From a virus: a stretch of 21,084 nt of DNA. The notes under the pieces are model-generated. The model was given only the letters and a program-made list of their open reading frames with translations, made no database searches and had not been told where the DNA came from. The DNA is taken from positions 1-21,084 of the IMG/VR virus record IMGVR_UViG_3300048837_000493. The stretch is one strand, 5' to 3'. Within the stretch, counting starts at the first letter, position 1. Each line of letters opens with the position of its first letter. Positions 14,093-20,962 of the stretch are shown one piece after another. Both the position numbers and the translations under genes were made by a program.

Positions 14093-16330
14093 TCAGCCCC
14101 CGTTGACCGTGTGCCGGCGCACCACCGCCAGCAGGTGCATCGGGTACGGCTTGCTCTGCACCACCGACAGGTCGGCGTCGCCCTTGTCCCAGCCCAGCAG
14201 GCTGGCGGCATACAACCCGGTGAACATCTCCGGCGCCTGGTCGAGCACGCCCACGCCGAGCTGCCGGAACGGCAGGTCCTGCGCGCTCTTGACCTCGCCG
14301 CGGACGCTGCTCTCGACGCGCGCGCTGATGGTGTCCAGGAACCGCAGCGTCACCTGCCCGGTACGCGCAGCCTGCGCCTGCGACGATCCCATCGCGGTGC
14401 CGAACTCAGGCGGCATCAGGCCGACCCGGCTCTCGAACGGCAGCCCCACGAGCACGCGCTTTGCGCGCCGCGGCAGCGCAACCGTGGTGCCGCCCACGGG
14501 GCACTGCCCCAGGTCGGTGGCGTCGCCGACAACAGCCACCTCCGCGCCGGCCAGGTGCGCAACCGTCACCGCGTCCACGCCCGAGGCGTCATCCACCACG
14601 ATGGCGCAGTCGGCCGTGTAGCCGTAGTCCCGGCCGTCCCCCTCGACCGAGGGATGGAACGGATCCCAGGTGTGCTCCATGCGCTCGATGTAGCGGCAGA
14701 CCTCGCCGTTGATCGTGCGGCGCACCAGCAGCCACAGGTACTCGCTGTCTTCGTGCGGCAGCACGGCGCAGCACTCGATCACCCCGGCTGTGTCGTGCCG
14801 GGCCCAGGCCACCACGGTCGGCTGCTGGTCGCGGTCGAAGGTGCACGACAGCAGGCCGCCGTCGGCGGTCACGCCCCAGATGATCGGGTCTGGCAACTGC
14901 TGGTAGGCCATCCACACGATGCCCGCCTTCGTCAGGTGCTCGGCAAGCGCGCTCATGTCCACCGCCGAGTAGGCGTCGAAGTCGTAGCGGTAGCCGTAGC
15001 CGCGCAGCCGCGTGCCGCCGCGCTGCACGAACATCACCTCGCGCCCCACCGTCACCGGGCGCACAGCCGCGCATCCCACGTTGCTGTCGGAGTTGACGCG
15101 CACGTTCGTGGGCGTCAGCGGCTTCTCGACCCCGCCGCGCATCGTCACCTCGGCCGACTCGGTGAACACCGCCAGCTCGCGCGTGCTGCTGACGAAAGCG
15201 ATGGGGCTGGCCTCGTCGCCGTCCATCGTGAACGCGAAGGCGTCGTCGTCGTTGGTGCCGCGCAGGAAGTCCAGCGACTCTCCCAGGCGCGAGCCCCAGA
15301 CCGTGCGCGGGTACTTGGCCGAGCCGGCGCAGATCAGCCGCTGCTGGTGCACGGTGCCGGTGCGCGGGTAGCCGCGGGCAGCGCTCCAGATCGGCGGCTC
15401 CAGGCTCCACGCCAGCGCCTGCGCGGCCACTGTCGCCGACAGCTCCTTCAGGATCACCGCGTTGACCGACGTGGCGCTGCTGTACGCGCTGATGCGCAGC
15501 AGGCCGCCGTTGATCCGCACGATGCTGCCCACGTCGCCAGGACGCCAGCCCGCAATGTCCAGCGCCAGCGTCGTCGTTGCGCCGACCGGGTCCTTTGCGC
15601 CCGGCGTGCACTCTGCCTGGGGGCTGATGTCGATGGTCCACTGCCCGGCGATCAGCGTCGCCGACGGGAAGGCGCGCGTGATCTCCACCGTCACCTGCGT
15701 GGTGCTGGTGTAGCCGGTGATCACCGCGAGGCCGGATTCGGCCACCACGCCGCGGCCGACATCCGAGGCCAGGAATACGGGCGCCTCCGCGTTCAGCGTC
15801 CGGCCAGCGCCCACCGTGACGGCCGACAGGACCGCGTTCGTTGACGCCAGAATCCCGGCCTCGTCGTGGGGCACCTGCGTGAACGGCGCCGGCGAAAGCA
15901 CCCACGCTCCACCGTCGAGCAACTGCAGCCGCTGCACCGGGTAGCCCGGGTGGAACAGCCACATGGTGCTGTCGGCCTGCGCCCAGTCCAGCGCGGCCAG
16001 GTCGCCAGTCGTGTAGGGGGTGGCCAGCGTGGTGCTGGTCAGCGTGCCGTCGGCTGCGAACACCCGGCACGTCAGGTTGCCCAGCTCGACCAGGAACGCA
16101 GCATCACGCCCGGCGACGAACGGCAGCAGGATCGTGGCGTTTGCCGTGGTCGACGTGCTGGCCCCGAGAAACCGCGTGCCCGGCCGGCGCCGCACGCCGC
16201 CCTGCTGCACCGGGTAGGCGTTGCGGCAGCGCTTGAGCGCCGTCGCGTAGCGGTCGAAGTCCGTCCGGCCTTGCGCCTTGGGCGACCACTCGCCGCCGGT
16301 GAACGCCGTCTGGTTCAGGTTCGCCCGCAT
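14093..16330 (-). CDS. Tail tubular protein B (T7 gp12-like nozzle)
   Basis: A 745-aa protein (T7 gp12: 794 aa) that forms the tail nozzle below the gp11-like ring. ATG at 16330-16328 overlaps the previous stop as TGATG; the longer open frame to 16759 is only a shadow of the gp11-like gene. The N-terminus is diagnostic: NLNQTAFTGGEWSPKAQGRT then DFDRYATALKRCRNAYPVQQ and GGVRRRPGTRFLG, as in gp12-family proteins. Later hallmarks are PFVAGRDAAFLVELGN, HPGYPVQRLQL, the PRTVWGSRLGESLDF block with DDDAFAF, and SSTRELAVFTESAEVTMRGG. The remaining strands build the nozzle propeller. It is co-transcribed with tail tubular protein A. Confidence 0.93.
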   Translation of the reverse strand: MRANLNQTAFTGGEWSPKAQGRTDFDRYATALKRCRNAYPVQQGGVRRRPGTRFLGASTSTTANATILLPFVAGRDAAFLVELGNLTCRVFAADGTLTSTTLATPYTTGDLAALDWAQADSTMWLFHPGYPVQRLQLLDGGAWVLSPAPFTQVPHDEAGILASTNAVLSAVTVGAGRTLNAEAPVFLASDVGRGVVAESGLAVITGYTSTTQVTVEITRAFPSATLIAGQWTIDISPQAECTPGAKDPVGATTTLALDIAGWRPGDVGSIVRINGGLLRISAYSSATSVNAVILKELSATVAAQALAWSLEPPIWSAARGYPRTGTVHQQRLICAGSAKYPRTVWGSRLGESLDFLRGTNDDDAFAFTMDGDEASPIAFVSSTRELAVFTESAEVTMRGGVEKPLTPTNVRVNSDSNVGCAAVRPVTVGREVMFVQRGGTRLRGYGYRYDFDAYSAVDMSALAEHLTKAGIVWMAYQQLPDPIIWGVTADGGLLSCTFDRDQQPTVVAWARHDTAGVIECCAVLPHEDSEYLWLLVRRTINGEVCRYIERMEHTWDPFHPSVEGDGRDYGYTADCAIVVDDASGVDAVTVAHLAGAEVAVVGDATDLGQCPVGGTTVALPRRAKRVLVGLPFESRVGLMPPEFGTAMGSSQAQAARTGQVTLRFLDTISARVESSVRGEVKSAQDLPFRQLGVGVLDQAPEMFTGLYAASLLGWDKGDADLSVVQSKPYPMHLLAVVRRHTVNGG

Positions 16331-16911
16331 CAGCGGACCCCGCGGTAGCGCGCCAGCATCAGCGGCGACTCGTCCAGCGCGTCGGGCTCGTCTTCCAGAC
16401 CGTCCACCGCGCGCGCCTGGCGCAGCACGTCGCGCATGACGGTCTCGACAAGCTGTTCCAGGCTGGTGCTCTGCGTGATGCCGTAGGAGAACACCGCGCG
16501 CATCACCTGGGTCATGCCCCAGACCAGCAGCGTGTCCCAGGTCGACGTGACTTCGTTGCGGAATACGTAGCGCAACTGCAGCGCCGAGGCGTCGCTCAGG
16601 ATCTTCCTGCCCTCGACCTTGTACGGGATGCGCTCCCCCTCGCGCCCAATCGACAGGACGCGCAGCAGGTCGCCCGGGACACTGAACTGCCGCGCGTAGT
16701 CGAAGGCCGGCGCGTCCATGTCGGGGTTGAGCACCACGCGCTTGACCGCGCAGTTCCACGGGTGCCGGCGCAGCACGTAGTCGCGCGCCGTCGGCCAGAT
16801 GTTCGCGGCCAGGCGTGCGCGGTCGCTGTCGTCCTCGAAGCTGCTGATCGGCGCATCGCCGAGCATCAGGAGCGCGTTGCTGCAGATCGAAACCGGCGTG
16901 GCGCTGGACAT
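16330..16911 (-). CDS. Tail tubular protein A (T7 gp11-like adaptor)
   Basis: A 193-aa protein, the same size as T7 gp11 (196 aa), forming the ring between portal and nozzle. ATG at 16911-16909 has a perfect GGAGG five bases upstream. The family pattern is clear: SICSNALLMLGDAPISSFED (residues 8-27), ARLAANIWPTARDYVLRRHP then WNCAVKR (32-58), and the FDYARQFSVPGDLLRVLSI block (69-89). The C-terminal helix is Glu/Arg-rich. It is the first gene after the hairpin terminator at 16919-16950, so its message is probably less abundant than that of the capsid and cement genes upstream. Confidence 0.93.
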   Translation of the reverse strand: MSSATPVSICSNALLMLGDAPISSFEDDSDRARLAANIWPTARDYVLRRHPWNCAVKRVVLNPDMDAPAFDYARQFSVPGDLLRVLSIGREGERIPYKVEGRKILSDASALQLRYVFRNEVTSTWDTLLVWGMTQVMRAVFSYGITQSTSLEQLVETVMRDVLRQARAVDGLEDEPDALDESPLMLARYRGVR

Positions 16912-16918
16912 GCTGCCT

Positions 16919-16950
16919 CCAAGAAAGACGGGGGCTCAGCGGCCCCCGTC
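16919..16950 (-). terminator. Hairpin terminator between cement and tail genes
   Basis: On the minus strand GACGGGGGC, a six-base loop CGCTGA, then GCCCCCGTC form a perfect nine-base-pair stem (positions 16950-16927), followed by TTTCTT. This is the layout of an intrinsic terminator read leftward. It sits in the 74-base gap after the cement gene, and its tail overlaps the ribosome binding site region of the gp11-like gene. The U-tract is short and interrupted, so partial readthrough is expected, as the tail genes need the same transcript. Read on the plus strand there is no T-run. Confidence 0.75.
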
Positions 16951-16985
16951 ACACCGAACCGCCGGGGTGGCGGCTGGCAACTGCA

Positions 16986-17450
16986 TCAGGCCTGCGGGCC
17001 AACCCAGTGGATCTCGATCTCGGCCTGCGCGTTGTCGGTCGGGTTGGCCGACAGCAGCGAGACGTAGACCTCCACCTCCTGCGTCATCACGCCGCCAGGG
17101 ATGCCGCCGACGAACAGCGAGCCGCTGTTCAGGTCCTTCGCGCCGGCCGCGGCGATGTCCAGGCCGTCGGCGATGCCGTCGACGTCGACCACTGTGCCGT
17201 CGAGAGCGCGGATGCCGACATCGGCGGTCACCGAGGAACCGAACGCCGCGTGCTGCAGCTTGCCGCTGCGCAGAATGCGCGCGCCCTTCGGGATCTTGAT
17301 CCCGGTGTTCCAGGTGTCGTTCTGCGCCCAAGCCGCGACGGCCGGCGTGGTGGCCACCGCCACGTGCACGCGGCCATCGTCGTAGGGCGCGGTCTTGACC
17401 GGCGGCACCGCCTCGCGGGCGGCCAGCTGGAGGGAGTCGAATTCGGGCAT
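16986..17450 (-). CDS. Capsid cement/decoration protein (BPP-1 Bbp16-like)
   Basis: A 154-aa beta-rich protein coded directly after the major capsid gene. ATG at 17450-17448 has a strong AAGGAG eight bases upstream. After a short tail (MPEFDSLQLAAREAVPP) the pattern is of alternating strands: RVHVAVATTPAVAAW, NTGIKIPKGARILRSGKLQH, ADVGIRALDGTVVDVDG, SLFVGGIPGG, TQEVEVYVSLLSANP and QAEIEIHWVG. This agrees with the jellyroll cementing proteins of BPP-1-like podoviruses that lock capsomers at their junctions. Composition, length and position support the call; no catalytic role is expected. Confidence 0.75.
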   Translation of the reverse strand: MPEFDSLQLAAREAVPPVKTAPYDDGRVHVAVATTPAVAAWAQNDTWNTGIKIPKGARILRSGKLQHAAFGSSVTADVGIRALDGTVVDVDGIADGLDIAAAGAKDLNSGSLFVGGIPGGVMTQEVEVYVSLLSANPTDNAQAEIEIHWVGPQA

Positions 17451-17476
17451 GTTGCTGCTCCTTCAGGTGCGGCCGA

Positions 17477-18376
17477 TCAGAAGCCGGTGTTGGTCATGAA
17501 GTCGATCTGCACGACCTTCTTCTCGTCCTGGCGCGTGGCGCCCAGCGAGAGCCAGCCGTAGACCTCGGTCGGGTGGCCGCGCTTGGCCTTGTTCTGGCCC
17601 ACGTCGGTGCGCACGTCGATGCCGGTGCCGAACTGCACTGCGCCCTTGGTCCAGGCCACGGTGCGGTTCGTGTTTGCGGCCGGCGCGTCCAGCGCCTGGT
17701 AGGGGATCCAGGTGAACCCCATCCAGTTCTTGGCGACCTGGCCGGCCTGCAGCATCTGCACGGCCATGAAGTCGGCGCTCGTCAGCGTGGTGTCGGCCAT
17801 GATCTGGCGCGCCTGCACCGCGTTGTAGGCCATGAACAGCTCGGTGCCCTCGTCCACCTCGTTGGTCATGAACAGCGACCGGGCCTGGATGATCTTGGCC
17901 TTGGTGAACGCAGTGCTGCCCGCGGCGATCTGCTGGCCGGAGGGAAGCGTGGTCGTGGTGATCGAGCCGCCTTCCGTCGTGCGGGTCAGCGAGCCATCGA
18001 GCAGCGCCCGATAGATCGTCTTGTTCTTGCGGCGGTTGGCGGCGGCCACCAGGATCTCGACGTACTTGAACGTCGGGTCGGCGACCATCTTGGCCAGATC
18101 GAAGCCGTCGACCACCATCGGGCCGATGTCGAAGTCGGCCATGTACGCCAGGCGCGTCTCGTGCGCGATCTCGGCGGCTTCCTTGTCCTGGTAGCGGCCG
18201 GTGACCTCGCGCGCTTCGGTCGTGCCGACGTTGTTGGTCGTGAAGCTGGAGCCGGAGATCATGCCGCGGTCCGTCACGGTGGACTGGAAGCGGCTGTCCT
18301 TCTGCTGCAGCGCGTGGATGAAGGTGTCGTGGAACTGCTGCTTGAACGCAGTGGTGATGGTCGGCGAAGTGGACAT
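17477..18376 (-). CDS. Major capsid protein (BPP-1 Bbp17 type)
   Basis: A 299-aa capsid subunit. ATG at 18376-18374 has GAGGG four to five bases upstream. N-terminal residues MSTSPTITTAFKQQFHDTFI and LQQKDSRFQSTVTDRGMISG lead to a helix-strand body: REVTGRYQDKEAAEIAHETR, DFDIGPMVVDGFDLAKMVAD, VEILVAAANRRKNKTIYRAL, and the C-terminal block KNWMGFTWIPYQALDAPA with YGWLSLGATRQDEKKVVQID. This is the pattern of the Bbp17 family of capsid proteins, whose founding member has a topologically permuted HK97-like fold. Scaffold upstream and cement downstream agree. The five-prime untranslated gap of 169 bases is the longest in the operon and holds hairpins, consistent with special control of this highly expressed gene. 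Confidence 0.87.
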   Translation of the reverse strand: MSTSPTITTAFKQQFHDTFIHALQQKDSRFQSTVTDRGMISGSSFTTNNVGTTEAREVTGRYQDKEAAEIAHETRLAYMADFDIGPMVVDGFDLAKMVADPTFKYVEILVAAANRRKNKTIYRALLDGSLTRTTEGGSITTTTLPSGQQIAAGSTAFTKAKIIQARSLFMTNEVDEGTELFMAYNAVQARQIMADTTLTSADFMAVQMLQAGQVAKNWMGFTWIPYQALDAPAANTNRTVAWTKGAVQFGTGIDVRTDVGQNKAKRGHPTEVYGWLSLGATRQDEKKVVQIDFMTNTGF

Positions 18377-18501
18377 GGTTCCCTCGTGGAATCAGGTCGC
18401 CTATCGCGGGTGTCCCATCGGGGCCGCAGGTGCAGCAGATCAGCGCGGCGCGTGGCTGTCGGCTGGGCTCACACCCGGTATCCGGCTGCCACACCGGGCG
18501 G

Positions 18502-18523
18502 GGTGCCGGCAATGTCCGGCACC
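18502..18523 (-). other. Perfect 8-bp hairpin upstream of capsid gene
   Basis: GGTGCCGG and CCGGCACC form a perfect inverted repeat around a six-base loop, two bases after the 20-bp repeat on the minus strand. No T-run follows. Confidence 0.65.
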
Positions 18524-18525
18524 TG

Positions 18526-18545
18526 CCCGTTCGGAATCCCGTCCG
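18526..18545 (-). repeat. 20-bp perfect direct repeat, copy 2
   Basis: Minus-strand CGGACGGGATTCCGAACGGG, beginning immediately after the scaffold stop codon. It is identical to the copy at 1983-2002 inside the terminase gene. In both places a hairpin follows within two to four bases. Confidence 0.85.
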
Positions 18546-19469
18546 CTACGCCCTCTCTTGGTTCGGGTACTTCTTGGCGTAGAGCGCCTGCACCTTGCGC
18601 ACCGTCGCCGCGTGGTCCTGGTGCGCCGAGTCCAGGTAGGCGGCCGATCCCATCATCGACTCCAGCGTGTCGCTCTCGGCCTGCGTGATGCCGGCCGGCG
18701 GGCTGTCCTCGTGCAACTCGTTGCCGATGCGCGCCATGAGCCGGATGAAGTCCGGGTCGTTGCCGAACTTCGCGTCCAGCCTTGCCCGCGTCTCGTCGTC
18801 GCCTGCGTAGGCTGCGGTCGCGCGGTAGGACTGCGCCAGGCCGCGCTGCAGTTGCTCGTCGCTCGCCCAGGTCTTGCGCAGGTCGGCCTCGGCGCCGGCG
18901 ACATCGGGCTGCAGCGCCATCGCGTAGTGGTCGAGCACGTAGCCCAACTGCGCGTTGGTCATGCCGCGGGCATGCGCGCCCTTCAGGAAGCCCTGGTACT
19001 TCGGATCGGCCTTGAGCTTGTCCAGGCTGATGCCAGCCGTCACCGCGGGGGCATAGTCCTCGGGCGCCTTCGGCGGCGCGTCGCCCGAGCCCAGGCGCTT
19101 GGACAGCGAGTCGTAGCCGCCGGCCTGCTTCAGCGCCGTCGCTTCCCAGTCCGTCGTGCCGTCTTCGCGCTTGACGAGGTACTTCTCGGGCACGGCTGGG
19201 GGCTGCCCGCCATCTCCTGCTGGCGCTGGTGCAGCGCTTGATCCAGCAGGCGCAGGTGCGGCGCCGCGAGAAAGCAGGCTGCCAGGTGCCGGAGCTGGTG
19301 CAGCTGGTGCACCGTCCGCAGCCGGGGCACTTGTGCCAGCAGGGCCGGGAGCAGGTGCGGGGGCGGCGGGGGCGGCGGGGGCCGGCGCAGCAGCAGCCGG
19401 CGCGGGAACAGTGGCCGCAGCACCGCTGCCAGCCGTCGCGTCCATGAGAAAGGGGAAGTGGTCACGCAT
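18546..19469 (-). CDS. Head assembly scaffold-like protein, Ala/Pro-rich N-terminus
   Basis: A 307-aa protein directly before the major capsid gene, the usual place for a scaffold (T7 gp9 is 307 aa as well). ATG at 19469-19467 has GGAG five bases upstream. Residues about 11-93 (bases 19439-19191) are almost only Ala, Pro, Gly and Ser, a disordered low-complexity arm. From residue 94 a typical scaffold-type body begins: VPEKYLVKREDGTTDWEATA, KQAGGYDSLSKRLGSGDAPP then KAPEDYAP. Helices rich in Leu/Ala/Glu (GMTNAQLGYVLDHYAMAL) and a basic C-terminal helix (AATVRKVQALYAKKYPN) follow; the basic end is where scaffolds usually contact the capsid protein. Function is inferred from position, composition and the PEDY-type phrase. 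Confidence 0.78.
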   Translation of the reverse strand: MRDHFPFLMDATAGSGAAATVPAPAAAAPAPAAPAAPAPAPGPAGTSAPAADGAPAAPAPAPGSLLSRGAAPAPAGSSAAPAPAGDGGQPPAVPEKYLVKREDGTTDWEATALKQAGGYDSLSKRLGSGDAPPKAPEDYAPAVTAGISLDKLKADPKYQGFLKGAHARGMTNAQLGYVLDHYAMALQPDVAGAEADLRKTWASDEQLQRGLAQSYRATAAYAGDDETRARLDAKFGNDPDFIRLMARIGNELHEDSPPAGITQAESDTLESMMGSAAYLDSAHQDHAATVRKVQALYAKKYPNQERA

Positions 19470-19536
19470 CGTCTCTCCATGGCCGGCCTACGGATGACGG
19501 TGCGCGCCGGGCCGGCTCACGACGCAGCGCCGAGTA

Positions 19537-19770
19537 TCAGGTGCGCTGCGGCAGTGGCTCGGCCTTGGCCAGCGTGCTGACGATGTGCTCGATCACCGAC
19601 TTCTGCCCGCACTTGAACGCGGTCACGTCGGGCTGGCCAGGCGCGAATGACGGCCCGCCGAAGCGCTCGATCAGGTCGTCGAGCACGGCCCGCGCGTCCG
19701 GGTTGAACTCGAACGTGGCGTGGTACTGCTGCGGCGTGGCCATCACCGTACGCGCCGGCGGCGTGCGCAT
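19537..19770 (-). CDS. Bbp19-like conserved small phage protein
   Basis: A 77-aa protein placed between the phosphatase and scaffold genes. ATG at 19770-19768 is preferred because GAGGA lies seven bases upstream; an internal ATG at 19743 has a weaker site. The core ARAVLDDLIERFGGPSFAPG then QPDVTAFKCGQKSVIEHIVS (residues 26-65) follows the pattern of the small Bbp19-family proteins found before the scaffold gene in BPP-1-like phages: a helix, an F-x-PG-x-P turn, AF-x-x-GQ and a closing helix. The family's job is not known to me; its location suggests an assembly or portal-associated role. Confidence 0.75.
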   Translation of the reverse strand: MRTPPARTVMATPQQYHATFEFNPDARAVLDDLIERFGGPSFAPGQPDVTAFKCGQKSVIEHIVSTLAKAEPLPQRT

Positions 19771-19780
19771 CCACGATTCC

Positions 19781-20962
19781 TCACGCCCTCACCGCCGCCG
19801 GCTCGGCGTAGATCGGCAGGTTCGAGCGCGGGGCGAACTCCGCGGCCCACACCTCGCTGTTGGTGCGCGCGTTGCGCACCGCGATGCGCAGCCCGCCCTC
19901 AGCCGTGCGCGCGATCTGGCCGTAGACGTTGACGTTGGCGTACCAGCGCAGCTGTGCATAGCGGCCCTGTGCCGCCGTCCCGGGCCCGCCGCCGTTGTTG
20001 ATGGGCTGCCCCGCCGGGCACGCACAGATGTCTATCAAATCAGCGGCGTCCCCGTTCGCCACGCTGGCCTGAGCAACCTGCGGCGTGTGGCGGTCGCCTG
20101 AGCACCAAATCACGCGCGCGCCGCTGGCCTGGATCGCGCTCAGAACCTGGTTGCGATTGGCGCTGTACTCGCCCCAGGTGTCGCTGTTGTCGCTCCCGCT
20201 CGACGCGCGAAACAGTTTCTTCGGGCTCATGACCACGATGTGCGCGAACCCCGCCGCGTGCGCCTGCACGATCTGCTCCAACAACCACGCCTGCTGTGTG
20301 GCGCCCAGCATCACCTTGGCTGCCGTGTCCGGCTCGGCGAGCACGCTGCGGTAGGTGATGCAGTCCGGCACGATCACGCGCAGCCACGTGCCGCCGGGCT
20401 CGAAGCCGGGGCCGTAGTCGTTCACGAAGTAGCGCTTGAGGTACTTCGCGGCGTGGCTGGCGTTGCTGCCGCTAGGGTAGTCGCCCTCGGTGTTGGCGCC
20501 GGGGGCGGGGTTGTCGTAGTACTGCCCGGGGCCGCTGCCGATGCACTGGATTGACGCCTGCGCCATGCGCTGATAACCGTCGGCCAAGTCGTCGACGTTG
20601 GCAGCACCCAGGCTGGGTGCACCGTTGGCCTGCACGAGGCTGTGGTCCCAGTTGTCGCCGTAGTACTCGTGGTCGTCGGCCATGTGGTACACGCGCAGGG
20701 CGCCGGCCGCGCGTGCGGTCTTGAGCTTGGCGAAGCCGTGTTTGGCCCACATCTGGTCGTGGCGGCGCTTAATGTCGGCCACGGTGGCATTGCCGGGCAG
20801 CCTCACCTTGTCCACGTCCTCGTTGAACCCGTAACCGGCGCCGAAGTCGCCGCAATAGGGTACGTCGCCGATCATGTACAAGTCGCGCACGCCGGCACGC
20901 AGGATGAACTGCGCGCACCACAGCGGTACATGGAGGTGTTGGCATGACATCCATGCAATCAC
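19781..20962 (-). CDS. PhoD-like metallophosphatase
   Basis: A 393-aa phosphoesterase of the alkaline phosphatase D family, which hydrolyses phosphomono- or diesters with Ca/Fe-type metals. Start is GTG 20962-20960, with GGAGG five bases upstream, overlapping the previous stop as GTGA. Motifs in family order: MSCQ with Cys7; IGDVPYCGD (Asp33, Tyr36); ADDHEYYGDNWD (residues 95-106); LGATQQAWLLEQI (219-231); SDTWGEYSANRNQVLSAI (260-277); and WCSGDRHTP (286-294). All the usual metal-site blocks are present, so it looks active. Unlike secreted bacterial PhoD it has no signal peptide or Tat motif, which suggests action in the cytoplasm or as part of the particle. It lies between the right-edge gene and the Bbp19-like gene in the head cluster. 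The fold is confident; the substrate is unknown. Confidence 0.87.
   Translation of the reverse strand: MIAWMSCQHLHVPLWCAQFILRAGVRDLYMIGDVPYCGDFGAGYGFNEDVDKVRLPGNATVADIKRRHDQMWAKHGFAKLKTARAAGALRVYHMADDHEYYGDNWDHSLVQANGAPSLGAANVDDLADGYQRMAQASIQCIGSGPGQYYDNPAPGANTEGDYPSGSNASHAAKYLKRYFVNDYGPGFEPGGTWLRVIVPDCITYRSVLAEPDTAAKVMLGATQQAWLLEQIVQAHAAGFAHIVVMSPKKLFRASSGSDNSDTWGEYSANRNQVLSAIQASGARVIWCSGDRHTPQVAQASVANGDAADLIDICACPAGQPINNGGGPGTAAQGRYAQLRWYANVNVYGQIARTAEGGLRIAVRNARTNSEVWAAEFAPRSNLPIYAEPAAVRA

Larger units (their letters stand above)
18377..18545 (-). promoter_or_regulatory. Scaffold-capsid intergenic region with hairpins
   Basis: The largest non-coding gap in the late operon. Read on the minus strand it holds, in order: the 20-bp repeat (18545-18526); a perfect 8-bp hairpin with a six-base loop (18523-18502); a second hairpin with CCCGGT/ACCGGG arms (18498-18474); and the capsid ribosome binding site. 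None of the hairpins is followed by a T-run, so they are not intrinsic terminators. I could not identify convincing -35 and -10 boxes. Roles in transcript stability, processing or promoter activity for the capsid gene are possible. Confidence 0.5.

Noticed and set aside
13694-15844. 716-codon plus-strand open frame
   Set aside because: Antisense to the tail tubular B gene, which has unmistakable family motifs; the product is Arg/His-rich with no recognisable fold.
18474-18523. Hairpins upstream of the capsid gene as intrinsic terminators
   Set aside because: No T-run follows either hairpin on the transcribed strand.
18469-18560. Possible -1 frameshift extension of the scaffold protein into the intergenic region (reading DGIPNGQVPDIAG to a stop at 18469)
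   Set aside because: No slippery heptamer is visible near the scaffold stop (the sequence is CC AAG AAG TAC), so a programmed shift is not supported; kept only as an alternative reading of the 20-bp repeat.
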